Shown here piece after piece: positions 34,915 to 43,285 of a DNA stretch of 43,298 bases. The notes under the pieces are model-generated. The model was not told where the DNA came from. It did not search any database and was given only the letters and a program-made list of their open reading frames with translations. This DNA is from Aquisphaera insulae (GTDB lineage Bacteria > Planctomycetota > Planctomycetia > Isosphaerales > Isosphaeraceae), in the NCBI RefSeq assembly GCF_011064615.1, contig NZ_JAALJH010000078.1:1-43298 (forward strand), given 5' to 3'. The first letter of the stretch is position 1. Each line of letters begins with the position of its first letter. Both the position numbers and the translations under genes were made by a program.

Positions 34915-36449
34915 GACGGCCCCCCCGGGCGGATCCCCGCGGCGAGCCGATCCAGGTTGGGCGGGCCCGGGAACCGCGACCGCTCGCCGCCGTGCCAGGC
35001 CAGGGCCAGCAGGGCCGCGGCGCCCCCCACGACCCAGGCCGCGCGGCCGTTGGGCGGGTGCATCCCGATGGCGATCAGGACCAGGCAGCCGAGAATGCTG
35101 ATGTAAGCAATTGGTCGATACCAGCGGCCGAGGTTCCAGGGGCCCATCTCGGTCCAGGTCCGGCCGTGGGCCCTGGCGCCCAGATAGGTCGGGACGACGT
35201 ACGAGAGATAGAGGAAGATCGTGCAGACCGCCGTGATCGTCGAGTAGACCGGCGTGTAGAGCGTGAAGAGGACCGAGGCCGCGGCGACGAACCAGATGGC
35301 GGCCGACGGCGATCGCCGGGACGGGCTGACCCGTCGGAGCAGGGCGGAGAAGGGGAGTCCGCCGTCGCGGGCGAACGCGTAGGCCATCCGCGAGGCCGAG
35401 GTGACCGTCGCCAGCCCGCAGAGATACTGCGCCAGGACGATCCCGGCGACGAGCCCGCGCGACAGTCCGTCCGGGAGCGTCCGGTTGAGGATCCAGAGGA
35501 AGGCCCCTTCGCCCTGCCCGGCCGCCTCGGGGAGGCTTGGGGCCGCCAGCAGGACGGCCGCCAGGAAGATCCAGCCGGCGATGCCGGAGACCAGCACCGA
35601 ACGGACGATCCCCCGCGGCACGGCGGTCGCCGCGTGGAGGGTCTCCTCGGAGGCGTGGGCCGAGGCGTCGAAGCCCGTGATCGTGTAGGCGGGGAGGAGC
35701 AGGCCGAGGGTGAAGAGCAGCCAGACCTGATCGGTCGCCGGCCACGTGCCGCCGCCGGCCTCGCCGCCGAAGTTGGCGAACGCCACCAGCCGCGACGGTT
35801 CGAAGGTCGGGGCGAAGGCGAGCAGGCAGGCCGTCAGGACCGCCGAGATCGCGAGGATCCAGTAGCCGCTGAAGTCGGTCAGCTTCGCCGTCGCGCCGAT
35901 CCCCAGGTGATTCACGGCGGCCTGCGACCCCGTGATCAGGACCAGGGCCGCGGCCTGGAGCAGGTACTCGCCCCACGGCGAGAACGTCCCCGGGGCCGGC
36001 CCGAGGGCCCCGTACGCGAACCGGTAGGTGCCGACGTTGATGGCCGCGAGGACCGTGACGAGCCCCGCGAGGTTGAGCCAGGCCGTGGCCCATCCCCAGC
36101 CCCGGCCGCCGAGGATCGAGGCCCAGTGGTAGAGTCCCCCCGCGGTCGGGAACGTCGAGGCGAGCTGGCCCATCCCGGCCGCGACCACCAGCGCGAAGGC
36201 CGAGATCAGCGGCCATCCCAGGCCGATCGACGCCCCCCCCGCGGCGCAGAGGCCCAGGTGGAACGAGGTCACCCCGCCGGCCAGGATGCAGATGATCGAG
36301 AGCGAGATGGCGAAGTTCGAGAAGGCGCCCAGCCGCCGGGCCAGCTCCTGGGCGTAGCCCATCGCATGCAGCCGGCTGGCGTCCTCCGGGGCGGTCCGGG
36401 CCGATTCGTCCTCGACCTCCTCGCCCTCGACGAATGCGTGTGGGTTCAT
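34911..36449 (-). CDS. eat: APC-family permease, probable ethanolamine transporter
   Basis: This 512-residue amino acid/polyamine/organocation permease has about twelve membrane helices. The first is LGAFSNFAISLSIICILAGG, and FPTAGGLYHWASILGG is the conserved helix 2 loop. GFDASAHASEET and ASRMAYAFARDGGLPF are typical of the GABA/choline/ethanolamine branch. It lies between eutB and eutC, with four-base overlaps at both ends. Substrate ethanolamine is therefore inferred from context. The ATG at 36449 has GGGAGGTC upstream. Known eat genes usually sit outside the eutBC pair, so this position is unusual. Confidence 0.87.
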   Translation of the reverse strand: MNPHAFVEGEEVEDESARTAPEDASRLHAMGYAQELARRLGAFSNFAISLSIICILAGGVTSFHLGLCAAGGASIGLGWPLISAFALVVAAGMGQLASTFPTAGGLYHWASILGGRGWGWATAWLNLAGLVTVLAAINVGTYRFAYGALGPAPGTFSPWGEYLLQAAALVLITGSQAAVNHLGIGATAKLTDFSGYWILAISAVLTACLLAFAPTFEPSRLVAFANFGGEAGGGTWPATDQVWLLFTLGLLLPAYTITGFDASAHASEETLHAATAVPRGIVRSVLVSGIAGWIFLAAVLLAAPSLPEAAGQGEGAFLWILNRTLPDGLSRGLVAGIVLAQYLCGLATVTSASRMAYAFARDGGLPFSALLRRVSPSRRSPSAAIWFVAAASVLFTLYTPVYSTITAVCTIFLYLSYVVPTYLGARAHGRTWTEMGPWNLGRWYRPIAYISILGCLVLIAIGMHPPNGRAAWVVGGAAALLALAWHGGERSRFPGPPNLDRLAAGIRPGGPS

Positions 36450-37867
36450 CCGCGGGACCTCCCGGCGGGGTCGACGGCGGAGCTCACGCACCCGAGGATC
36501 GCCCGCCGGGCCGGCGGGGAGTCGACCAGGGCGAGCCCCCGCGTCAGGCCCACCTCCTCCAGCCAGGCCGCGAACTCGGGCGTCGGGCCCAGGCCGAAGA
36601 GCCGACGCATGGCCAGCGCATCGTGATAACTTGTGGATTGATAGTTCAGCATCACATCATCGGAACAGGGGACGCCCATGAAGTAATTGCAGCCGGCCGC
36701 GGAGAGGAGGGTGAGGAGGTTGTCAGCGGAATTCTGATCGGCCTCGGCGTGATTGGTGTAGCAGACGTCCACGCCCATGGGCAAGCCCAGGAGCTTGCCC
36801 ATGAAGTGGTCCTCCAGCCCCGCCCGGATGATCTGCCGCTCGTCGAAGAGGTACTCGGGGCCGATGAACCCGACCACGCTGTTGACCAGGAACGGGTCGA
36901 AGGCCCGCGCCACGCCGTACGCGCGGGCCTCGAGCGTGAGCTGATCGACGCCGTGATGCGCACCCGCCGAGAGCGCCGAGCCCTGGCCGGTCTCGAAGTA
37001 CATGGCCTGGTCTCCGGCCCACGAGACGTCGCGGCCGCGGTGATGCTCGAGGACGCGGTCGCGGCCCTCGCGGAGCATGGCCAGGTCGATGCCGAAGCTG
37101 CGATTGGCGGCCTCGGTCCCGGCCACCGACTGGAAGAGCAGGTCCACGGGCGCTCCCCGCTCCATCGTCTGGAGCTGGGTGGTGATGTGGGCGAGGCAGC
37201 AGGCCTGGGTCGGGATCCTCAGCTCGCGGATCAGGCGGTCGAGCGCGTGCAGGATGGCCGCGACCGTCTCCGCGGAGTCGGCCGCCGGATTGACGCCGAT
37301 CACGGCGTCGCCGCAGCCGAGGATGAGCCCGTCGGCCGCCGCCAGGAGGATGCCCCCGATGTCGTCGGTCGGATGATTGGGCTGGACGCGGACGCCTAGC
37401 ACCCCGCGTTCGCCCAGAGTGTTCCGACAGCGGGTGACCACCCGGATCTTGCCGGCCCCGACGATCAGGTCCTTGTTGCTCATCAGCTTCGCGACCGCCG
37501 CGGCCATCTCCGGCGTCAGGCCCCGCCCGATCGCGGCCAGGGCCTCTCCGTCGCAATCGTCGCCGAGGATCAGGTCGCGGAGCTCGCCCACGCAGAGCCC
37601 GGCGATCGGCCCGAAGGCCCCGGCGTCGTGAGACTCCAGGATGAGTCGGGAGACCTCGTCCTCGTCCGGATCAATCAGGGGATGGTCGAGGATCTCCCGG
37701 AGCGAAAGTCCCGCGAGCACGACCTTGGCCGCGACTCGCTCGCGTTCGCTGGCCGCGGCGATGCCGGCGAGCAGGTCCCCCGACTTCACCTCATTGGCGC
37801 GGGCGAACACCTCACGCAGCCCCGGGAAGTTGAATCGCTCGCCGCGGAGCGTGGTGGACAGGTTCAC
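36446..37867 (-). CDS. eutB: Ethanolamine ammonia-lyase large subunit
   Basis: This 473-residue heavy chain holds the substrate site of the B12 enzyme. Family landmarks are MSNKDLIVGAGKIRVVTRC, LGVRVQPNHPTDDIGG (region of the substrate Arg and Gln), VIGVNPAADS (substrate Asn), ETGQGSALSAGAHHGVDQ (substrate Glu), GLPMGVDVCYTNHAEADQN (substrate Asp) and NYFMGVPCSDDVMLNYQSTSYHD (pattern). The GTG at 37867 is chosen: GAGGGACC precedes it and the family begins with LSTTLRGERFNF. The 74 codons further upstream are REP-containing and unlike EutB. It is the first gene of the eutB-permease-eutC operon. The product acetaldehyde has no obvious dehydrogenase here. Confidence 0.95.
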   Translation of the reverse strand: MNLSTTLRGERFNFPGLREVFARANEVKSGDLLAGIAAASERERVAAKVVLAGLSLREILDHPLIDPDEDEVSRLILESHDAGAFGPIAGLCVGELRDLILGDDCDGEALAAIGRGLTPEMAAAVAKLMSNKDLIVGAGKIRVVTRCRNTLGERGVLGVRVQPNHPTDDIGGILLAAADGLILGCGDAVIGVNPAADSAETVAAILHALDRLIRELRIPTQACCLAHITTQLQTMERGAPVDLLFQSVAGTEAANRSFGIDLAMLREGRDRVLEHHRGRDVSWAGDQAMYFETGQGSALSAGAHHGVDQLTLEARAYGVARAFDPFLVNSVVGFIGPEYLFDERQIIRAGLEDHFMGKLLGLPMGVDVCYTNHAEADQNSADNLLTLLSAAGCNYFMGVPCSDDVMLNYQSTSYHDALAMRRLFGLGPTPEFAAWLEEVGLTRGLALVDSPPARRAILGCVSSAVDPAGRSRG

Positions 37868-37945
37868 GGCGTGGTCCCTCGGGGCGTGAACACGGAGCGA
37901 TCGCCTTCGACACCCGAGCCCGACCCTACCGCGAAGGCGGGCCTT

Positions 37946-37980
37946 TCTGGTCCCCTCCCCCACGTTGGGGGGAGGGGACC
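37946..37980. repeat. REP-like palindrome upstream of eutB
   Basis: GGTCCCCTCCCCC (37949-37961) is followed after a four-base loop by GGGGGGAGGGGACC, forming a stem of about 13 base pairs with one extra G. It sits between the TPR gene stop and the eutB start. The sequence TCTGGTCCCCTCCCCC (37946-37961) recurs exactly at 43110-43125. It may also act as the terminator of the Hsp90-TPR operon, though no U-tract is seen. Confidence 0.8.
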
Positions 37981-38018
37981 GGAATTGGCAGGTCGAGCCT
38001 GGCTGCAAGGCTCCGGCC

Positions 38019-40607
38019 TCATGGTTCCGTCCGCCCTTCGCGCAACCCCTGCCAGACGACGCCGACGGCGTCGCGGAAGCCGGAGCCATTCTCCTGCACC
38101 TCGCAGGAACGGGCCGGCAGGGGGTAGCAGCGGCGTTGCCAGTCGAGGGCGATCCGGCGGGCCTCGTCCTCGGAGCGGGCGAGGACGCCCCAGGCGATGG
38201 TGTAGCCCGTCCAGCCCTGCTCGTCCGCCAGGCAGCCGGGCGACCCGGGCCAGTCCGCGTCGAGCGGCTGATCGATGACGCATTCGTAGAAGTTCACGTC
38301 ATTGACCGGCTCGCCTTGCTTGCGGATCTCGTCGAAGTACTCGTTGGTGGCCAGCCCCGAGGCGAGGAGGATCTCGTCGAGCCGGGCACGGGATGGGTCG
38401 TCCGCCGGCAGGGACTTCGCGGCGGTCCGGAGGAGCTCCAGGATCTGGACCTTGCCCCGGGGCGTGAGGTAGTCGACGCCGGAGAGGGGCCGATCGAGGA
38501 TCGCCTCGAGCCGAGCTCGGAAGTCGTCGAGGTCGCCCTTCTGTGCGGCGGCCGCGGCGGCGAGCGGCTCCCAGGCGAAGGGACGCTCCGGGCTGCGGCG
38601 GCCCTCCTCGGCCGCGGCCTCCAGGGCCTCGTCGGGGCGATCCAGCTTCACGAAGGCGAAGGCCCGGTAATAGCTCGCCCACGGCTCGCCGGGGTCGTGG
38701 GCCTCATAATGATCGATGTAGGTGAGCACCGACTCCCATTGACCGAGGGCCGCGGCCAGGGTGGCCGCCTGCCAGGAGATCGTCGGGTCCTCGGAGCCCT
38801 CGCGGAGGCAGAGGTCCAGCACGGCGACGGCGTCGCGAGGCCGGTCGGACTGCTGGTAGATCCGCGCCAGGTTGAGCGCGAAGAAGCTGCTGGTGCGATC
38901 GAGCCGGAAGCCGCGGGCGAGGCAGCGCTCCGCCTCGCTCTGGTTCTCCGCGTCGAGGTAGAAGACCCCGGCCCGGGCGAAGCAGCCCGGATCCTCCGGG
39001 GCCAGGTCCATCGCCCGGCGATGACGGCGCTCGAGGTCCTCGGCGGCGATCAGCCCCTCGAGCGGGGAATCGGGGAACGAGAGCAGCTTGCCGCCGAGCT
39101 CGGCGACGCGGCTCTGGACCCGGGGATCCTCGGGGAATCGGTCGGCGATCCGGATCGCCCAGGACCAGGTGGCCGCGGGGTCCGAGTCCTCGCTCAACAG
39201 GCAATCGACCACGAAGAGGAGTGCCACCGCGTCGTCGGAGAGCGTGATCGTTGCGGGGTCGACCGCACGGGCCTCGGCGACGAGCGGCGGCCATTGATCC
39301 GACCGATCCTCGGCGCCCAACTGGCTGGCCCGCGTCATGATCTCCTGGGCCTTCGTCTGGAGCGGCGACAGCGTGGGTCCCTGGGAGTCGGCATCGGTGC
39401 CGTGCTCGACCTCCGCCGTCGGCTCGGCCGGGGCCGGTCGGCCCGCCGAGGCCGGATCGACGAGGAGGGCCATCGGGATCGGCGTCCGGGATTCGTCCAC
39501 GAGGAGGGCGAGCCGCCTGAGCGTCAACCAGTCGCGGGCCTCGCGGGCCCGCTCCTCGAGCGGGCGTGCCAGCCGCCCGATCGCATCGCCGGCCCGCCCC
39601 CCGGTCCGAAGTGCGGCGATCAGATGGAGGCGGTTCTCGAACCATTCGGAGAGGAAGTTCCGCTGGTCGAGCAGGCGATCGTACTTCTCGAGGATCGCGG
39701 CCGCTTCGTCTGGCCGATTGTTCACCAGGTGGCGGAGCGCCTCAACCTGGGCTCGCACGTGTTCGAGCTCCGGGAACTCGCCGGGCGGGGGGAGCTCGTC
39801 GGGCTCGTCCGCCTCCGCCCCAGTCGCGGGGGCAGGCCCGAGGAGTGCGGCGGGATCCTCGTCGCGGCCCATGAGGAGCAGGATCGTCTCGAGCTGGAGC
39901 CGGGTCTTCCAGCGCGCGATCCGGGGGCTGTGGTAGGTCCCGGCGAGCTTCCAGGCGCGGAGGACGTCTTCGAGGGCCGTCTCCAACCGGCCCTGGAGGA
40001 GATGGAGCCGCGACTGGTCTCGCGCGCCGACCCAGCGTCGATCGTGGCGGCCGACCACCTGGTGCGACTCGCCGAGCCGCGCGAAGTGGAGGGCCAGGTC
40101 CAGGTCGTCGGCCGACCGGTAGACCTCGGTGGCATACTCGCGGAAGCAGGTGATGCACTCGAGCTTGCCGGTCCGGCGGCAGACCTCGATCCCCTCGTTG
40201 ATGCAGGCGTGGAGCCCTTCGGAATTGAGGCCCTTCTGGTAGCCGGTGGCGTACGCGAGGTTGTCGTACGCGCAGGCGGTCATCCAGGCCCGGGTCGCGG
40301 CGTATTCGGCCTCGGGGAGGTCGGGCTGGATGGTCCGGGCGTGCTCCTCATCCTCGAGCGCGGCGATCAGCTCGAGCGCGACGGCGGCCTGGGTCTCGGG
40401 CTCGAGCCGGCTGCTCGCGTGGTTCATCAGCTCGAAGCTGCCGTGGAGGTAGTCCACGATCCGCTGCTCGGCGCGGGCGAGCCGCCGGAGCTCGCCGGCG
40501 ACGGCCGCGTTGGAGCGGTAGAGCCCGCGCTGGCTGAGCTCGTATGCACGCTGCCGAAGCTCCTGGAACCGCTCGTCGAGGTCGTCGCTGGTCGCGTCGT
40601 CGGTCAT
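38019..40607 (-). CDS. Large TPR protein paired with an Hsp90-family ATPase
   Basis: This 862-residue protein has no signal peptide or membrane segment. It is almost entirely helical. The first 350 residues look like TPR-like/alpha-solenoid hairpins (AWMTACAYDNLAYATGYQKG, LHLLQGRLETALEDVLRAWK). An acidic linker follows around 390-430. Clearer TPRs lie at about 525-720 (RAMDLAPEDPGCFARAGVFY, AERCLARGFRLDRTSSFFAL, AVAVLDLCLREGSEDPTISW). The end (ECVIDQPLDADWPGSPGCLA and onward) looks like a separate small domain. It starts 63 bases after the Hsp90-like gene on the same strand and is probably co-transcribed. The natural hypothesis is a dedicated co-chaperone or client adaptor. Confidence 0.82.
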   Translation of the reverse strand: MTDDATSDDLDERFQELRQRAYELSQRGLYRSNAAVAGELRRLARAEQRIVDYLHGSFELMNHASSRLEPETQAAVALELIAALEDEEHARTIQPDLPEAEYAATRAWMTACAYDNLAYATGYQKGLNSEGLHACINEGIEVCRRTGKLECITCFREYATEVYRSADDLDLALHFARLGESHQVVGRHDRRWVGARDQSRLHLLQGRLETALEDVLRAWKLAGTYHSPRIARWKTRLQLETILLLMGRDEDPAALLGPAPATGAEADEPDELPPPGEFPELEHVRAQVEALRHLVNNRPDEAAAILEKYDRLLDQRNFLSEWFENRLHLIAALRTGGRAGDAIGRLARPLEERAREARDWLTLRRLALLVDESRTPIPMALLVDPASAGRPAPAEPTAEVEHGTDADSQGPTLSPLQTKAQEIMTRASQLGAEDRSDQWPPLVAEARAVDPATITLSDDAVALLFVVDCLLSEDSDPAATWSWAIRIADRFPEDPRVQSRVAELGGKLLSFPDSPLEGLIAAEDLERRHRRAMDLAPEDPGCFARAGVFYLDAENQSEAERCLARGFRLDRTSSFFALNLARIYQQSDRPRDAVAVLDLCLREGSEDPTISWQAATLAAALGQWESVLTYIDHYEAHDPGEPWASYYRAFAFVKLDRPDEALEAAAEEGRRSPERPFAWEPLAAAAAAQKGDLDDFRARLEAILDRPLSGVDYLTPRGKVQILELLRTAAKSLPADDPSRARLDEILLASGLATNEYFDEIRKQGEPVNDVNFYECVIDQPLDADWPGSPGCLADEQGWTGYTIAWGVLARSEDEARRIALDWQRRCYPLPARSCEVQENGSGFRDAVGVVWQGLREGRTEP

Positions 40608-40670
40608 GGTCCTGGCTCGCGAGGGACGGATGTCGGTCGGGTCGGGAGGGGGGGGCTCGCCGGGCTGGTC

Positions 40671-42530
40671 TCAGGGGGTCTTCCCCTTGAGGCAATCGGC
40701 GATCCAGCTCAGGTCCTCGGCCTGCTCTCGCTGCGCCGCCCTGGGCAGCGCGGCGCCCGCGGTGGTGAGGGCGTTGTGGACCAGCAGGCGGAGGACGCTG
40801 GCCAGCGGCATGGTCGTCTTCTGGTCGAGGGCACGAGAGACCAGGTCGTGGCCCCGATTGAGGATCACCTCGTTGCGCGGCTTGTCCTCGCCGCCGTACT
40901 GGGACTCGATCAGGCGACGGAAGCCCGGCGGCACCGTGCCCTGCTTGCCCAGGTCGTCGAAGGCCCGCGCCAGGTCGTGCTTCTCGTTGAGGAACGCCAT
41001 GGCGGGCTGCTCGGAGCGGAAGGTCGCCACCATGATCTTCGCCCCCGACGACTCCAGGAAGAGCTGCCAGCGGACCGGGGCCGCCTCGAGATCCTGGAGG
41101 CCCAGGACCTGCGCGCCGAAGCCCGGCGTCCCGGGGCTGGCGATCCGGAGGTCGGTCGCCGTCCCGGACTCGTTGGCGTCGGCCGCCATCATGACCAGGA
41201 GGGATTCCTCGAAGCCGCGCAGGGTGTGGACGCACGGGGAATCCTGCCCCTGGAAGAGCTCGTTGACCCATCGCTCCTGGCGACGGTCGGTGTTGTACCA
41301 GATGACCCGGTCCGCGTCGGCCTCGACGAGCCCGTCGGCCCGGCTCCGGTGGAGGATCTGCTCGAAGGTCATCGGCCCGATCGAAGTCGTGTACTGATAG
41401 GCCCGTGCCATCAGCCCGCGAAGCCGCGGGTGCCCGAGCGCCGATCCGGCCCACGAGTAGCGATGCCAGGCGATGAGGGACTGGAGCCGCTGCGGGTCCG
41501 ACCGGATGAGCGACTCGAAGTGGCCGAGGAGGATCTCCTCGATGGTCGTGCGGGCCCGCTGGAAGCTCGCGTCGCGGGCGAGGTCCTCCCGGCTGGCCGT
41601 CGGCGAGCAGTCCGCCAGCTCGAGGACCCCGCGGACGAAGCTCGCCCATTCGGGCAGGAGGCCGGCGGTCCTCCGCGAGATCACCATCCGGCGGATCGTG
41701 GTCGTCAGCACCGGCTCGCCGGCGAACCCGGGCGTGCGCCGGGGCGTGACGTACAGGGCCCCGGCGATGGATGTCGGCTGCTCCACGCGGATCGGGATGA
41801 CGTGGAGGGGGGACTCGTCGAAGTAGGTGAGGATCTCCTGCTCGATGGCCTCGACGTCCGGCGTCGGCGCGAACCAGGAGGCCTCGATGAGGTTGGTCCG
41901 GGGCCCGGCGCCATTGAGGTGGATCGGGACCGGGAGGAAATCCGCGTACTCCTTCACGGCCGCCTCGATCTGCGAGGCGTCGTCGACGAGCGCCGCGTAT
42001 TGGGGCTTCAGGTGGAGCGTGACCGTGGTCCCGGGCTCGGTCCTGGGTGACGACGAGATCTCGATGTCCGGGCCGTCGCCGGCACTCCAGCGGACGGCCT
42101 CCGCCGCGCCCTGGCGGCGGCTCTCCACCACCAGGCGATCCGCGAGCATGAACGCGCTGAAGAGCCCGATGCCGAACTGACCGATGAGATCCTCGTCCGG
42201 GTCGCGGACCGGGTCCGGACTCCCCGCGCGACGGCGGAGCATCCCCGTGATCCCGATCCCGAGGGTGCCGAGGTATTTCTCCGCCTCCTCCGGCGTCAGG
42301 CCCACGCCGTCATCCGAGATCGAGATCGTCCCGGCCGCGGGATCGGCGACGACGTCGATCCGCCCCTTGTAGCCGAGGTCGCCCCGCCGCCGCCGGACCA
42401 CGGCGTCGTGGGCATTCTGAAGGAGCTCCCGGAGCGCCGCCTCGGCCCGGCTATAGAGCGAGGTCCCCATGATCTGGATCACGCCCGCGACGTCGACCTT
42501 GAACGGGATCCGGCGAGACCATTCGGACAT
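40671..42530 (-). CDS. Divergent Hsp90/HtpG-family chaperone ATPase
   Basis: This 619-residue protein has the length and three-part layout of HtpG, but its sequence is divergent. The GHKL ATPase at about 1-215 has catalytic Glu35 and Asn39 in LRELLQNAHDA, Asp73 in SISDDGVGL, and the lid motif IGQFGIGLFSAFMLAD, closing with TEPGTTVTLHL. The middle domain keeps the catalytic Arg314 in TASREDL (HtpG: VSRE). The C-terminal part (LNRGHDLVSRAL, then hydrophobic helices) fits a dimerisation domain. The end is KGKTP, with no EEVD. An ATP-driven clamp is therefore expected. It is first in an operon with the TPR gene. The ribosome-binding site is weak. Confidence 0.88.
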   Translation of the reverse strand: MSEWSRRIPFKVDVAGVIQIMGTSLYSRAEAALRELLQNAHDAVVRRRRGDLGYKGRIDVVADPAAGTISISDDGVGLTPEEAEKYLGTLGIGITGMLRRRAGSPDPVRDPDEDLIGQFGIGLFSAFMLADRLVVESRRQGAAEAVRWSAGDGPDIEISSSPRTEPGTTVTLHLKPQYAALVDDASQIEAAVKEYADFLPVPIHLNGAGPRTNLIEASWFAPTPDVEAIEQEILTYFDESPLHVIPIRVEQPTSIAGALYVTPRRTPGFAGEPVLTTTIRRMVISRRTAGLLPEWASFVRGVLELADCSPTASREDLARDASFQRARTTIEEILLGHFESLIRSDPQRLQSLIAWHRYSWAGSALGHPRLRGLMARAYQYTTSIGPMTFEQILHRSRADGLVEADADRVIWYNTDRRQERWVNELFQGQDSPCVHTLRGFEESLLVMMAADANESGTATDLRIASPGTPGFGAQVLGLQDLEAAPVRWQLFLESSGAKIMVATFRSEQPAMAFLNEKHDLARAFDDLGKQGTVPPGFRRLIESQYGGEDKPRNEVILNRGHDLVSRALDQKTTMPLASVLRLLVHNALTTAGAALPRAAQREQAEDLSWIADCLKGKTP

Positions 42531-42697
42531 GAACGGGACGTCCTCGATCGAGGGGGCGCGGCCTGAGGGAATCGCCGACGGTCGCCGGGAGCGGCCGTCG
42601 CAACGAGTATCTTAGCGGCTCGGTGGCGGGTTTGGAAACGGGAGCGGTCGGGGTCCAATCCGCGGCGTGCTCGACCGTTGTTCCTCCCCGGCGAGCC
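42531..42697. other. Upstream region of the Hsp90-like gene
   Basis: These 167 bases contain no gene and no clear promoter hexamers. They separate the Hsp90-like gene from the ORF at the right edge, both on the minus strand. Confidence 0.35.
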
Positions 42698-43285
42698 CTA
42701 CTCGCGCCGCGGCAGCCTGCGATAATCCGGCCCGCGGCCGATCGGGGTCTCCAGGTTGAGGGCCAGCAGGTCGATGAACGTCCGGATTTCCTTCCCTCCG
42801 GCGGTCAGCCCTTGGGTTCGCTCGCTTCGCTCGTGCCCCTGTCCGCTGGCCTCAACCCATTCCCGCATCTCCCTGGGCGTCTGGGGGATGGGCATCTCCT
42901 TGGGCGCGGGAGCCGGCTCCGGCCGCTTCGGATTCCGCACGTCCTCCGGCAGCGGCTCGTGGTCGTCCTCCGCGATCACGATCGGGGCCGGCTCCCAGCG
43001 GTCGGCCTCGACGGGGGGAGTCGCTTCGTGCTCGGGCTCGTTGCTGATCTCACAAGCCCTCCCCGAATCCCCACCTGGCAACGAGGGGAACAAATCCGGG
43101 CTCCCCCCGTCTGGTCCCCTCCCCCCTTCGTGGGGGAGGGTTAGGGAGAGGGGGTGATCGCTGATGACATGTGAGCGATCATTAATATGATCGGGCTCAC
43201 CGGAATCTTCGGCCGTTCCCCCGCTCGACGGCTCGCTCCATCCGCCCCCTCTCCCTAACCCTCCCCCACGTGGGGGGGAGGGCAT
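42698..43285 (-). CDS. Uncertain ORF partly made of REP repeat sequence
   Basis: This is an open frame of 195 codons ending in TAG at 42698. The C-terminal 110 residues look like a real protein: an acidic, Pro-rich stretch (EADRWEPAPIVIAEDDHEP, APAPKEMPIPQTPREMREW), then a compact end (GGKEIRTFIDLLALNLETP). The N-terminal 80 codons read through two copies of a palindromic repeat, so the true start is probably internal or the gene continues beyond the window. I do not recognise the family. The terminal segment could be a conserved planctomycete hypothetical. Confidence 0.4.
   Translation of the reverse strand: MPSPPRGGGLGRGGGWSEPSSGGTAEDSGEPDHINDRSHVISDHPLSLTLPHEGGRGPDGGSPDLFPSLPGGDSGRACEISNEPEHEATPPVEADRWEPAPIVIAEDDHEPLPEDVRNPKRPEPAPAPKEMPIPQTPREMREWVEASGQGHERSERTQGLTAGGKEIRTFIDLLALNLETPIGRGPDYRRLPRRE
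43110..43283. repeat. Composite REP-like inverted repeat at the right edge
   Basis: A segment of about 38 bases at 43117-43154 (CCCTCCCCCCTTCGTGGGGG, then AGGGTTAGGGAGAGGGGG) recurs in inverted orientation at 43245-43282, with about two mismatches and a spacer of about 90 bases. Each arm is itself palindromic (CCCTCCCCC...GGGGGAGGG). The element shares TCTGGTCCCCTCCCCC with the palindrome at 37946. The arrangement resembles paired REPs (BIME-like) or a small non-autonomous mobile element. Confidence 0.82.

Noticed and set aside
34105..37867. Ethanolamine microcompartment locus
   Set aside because: No shell protein, EutA, EutE or EutG-like gene is present; only the lyase subunits and a permease are encoded.
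37965..42050. A 1361-codon plus-strand open frame
   Set aside because: It lies antisense to the Hsp90-like and TPR genes and shows the same biased composition, so it is a shadow of high-GC coding.
43110..43283. CRISPR array
   Set aside because: There are only two arms, they are inverted and not direct repeats, and there are no spacers of regular length or cas genes.
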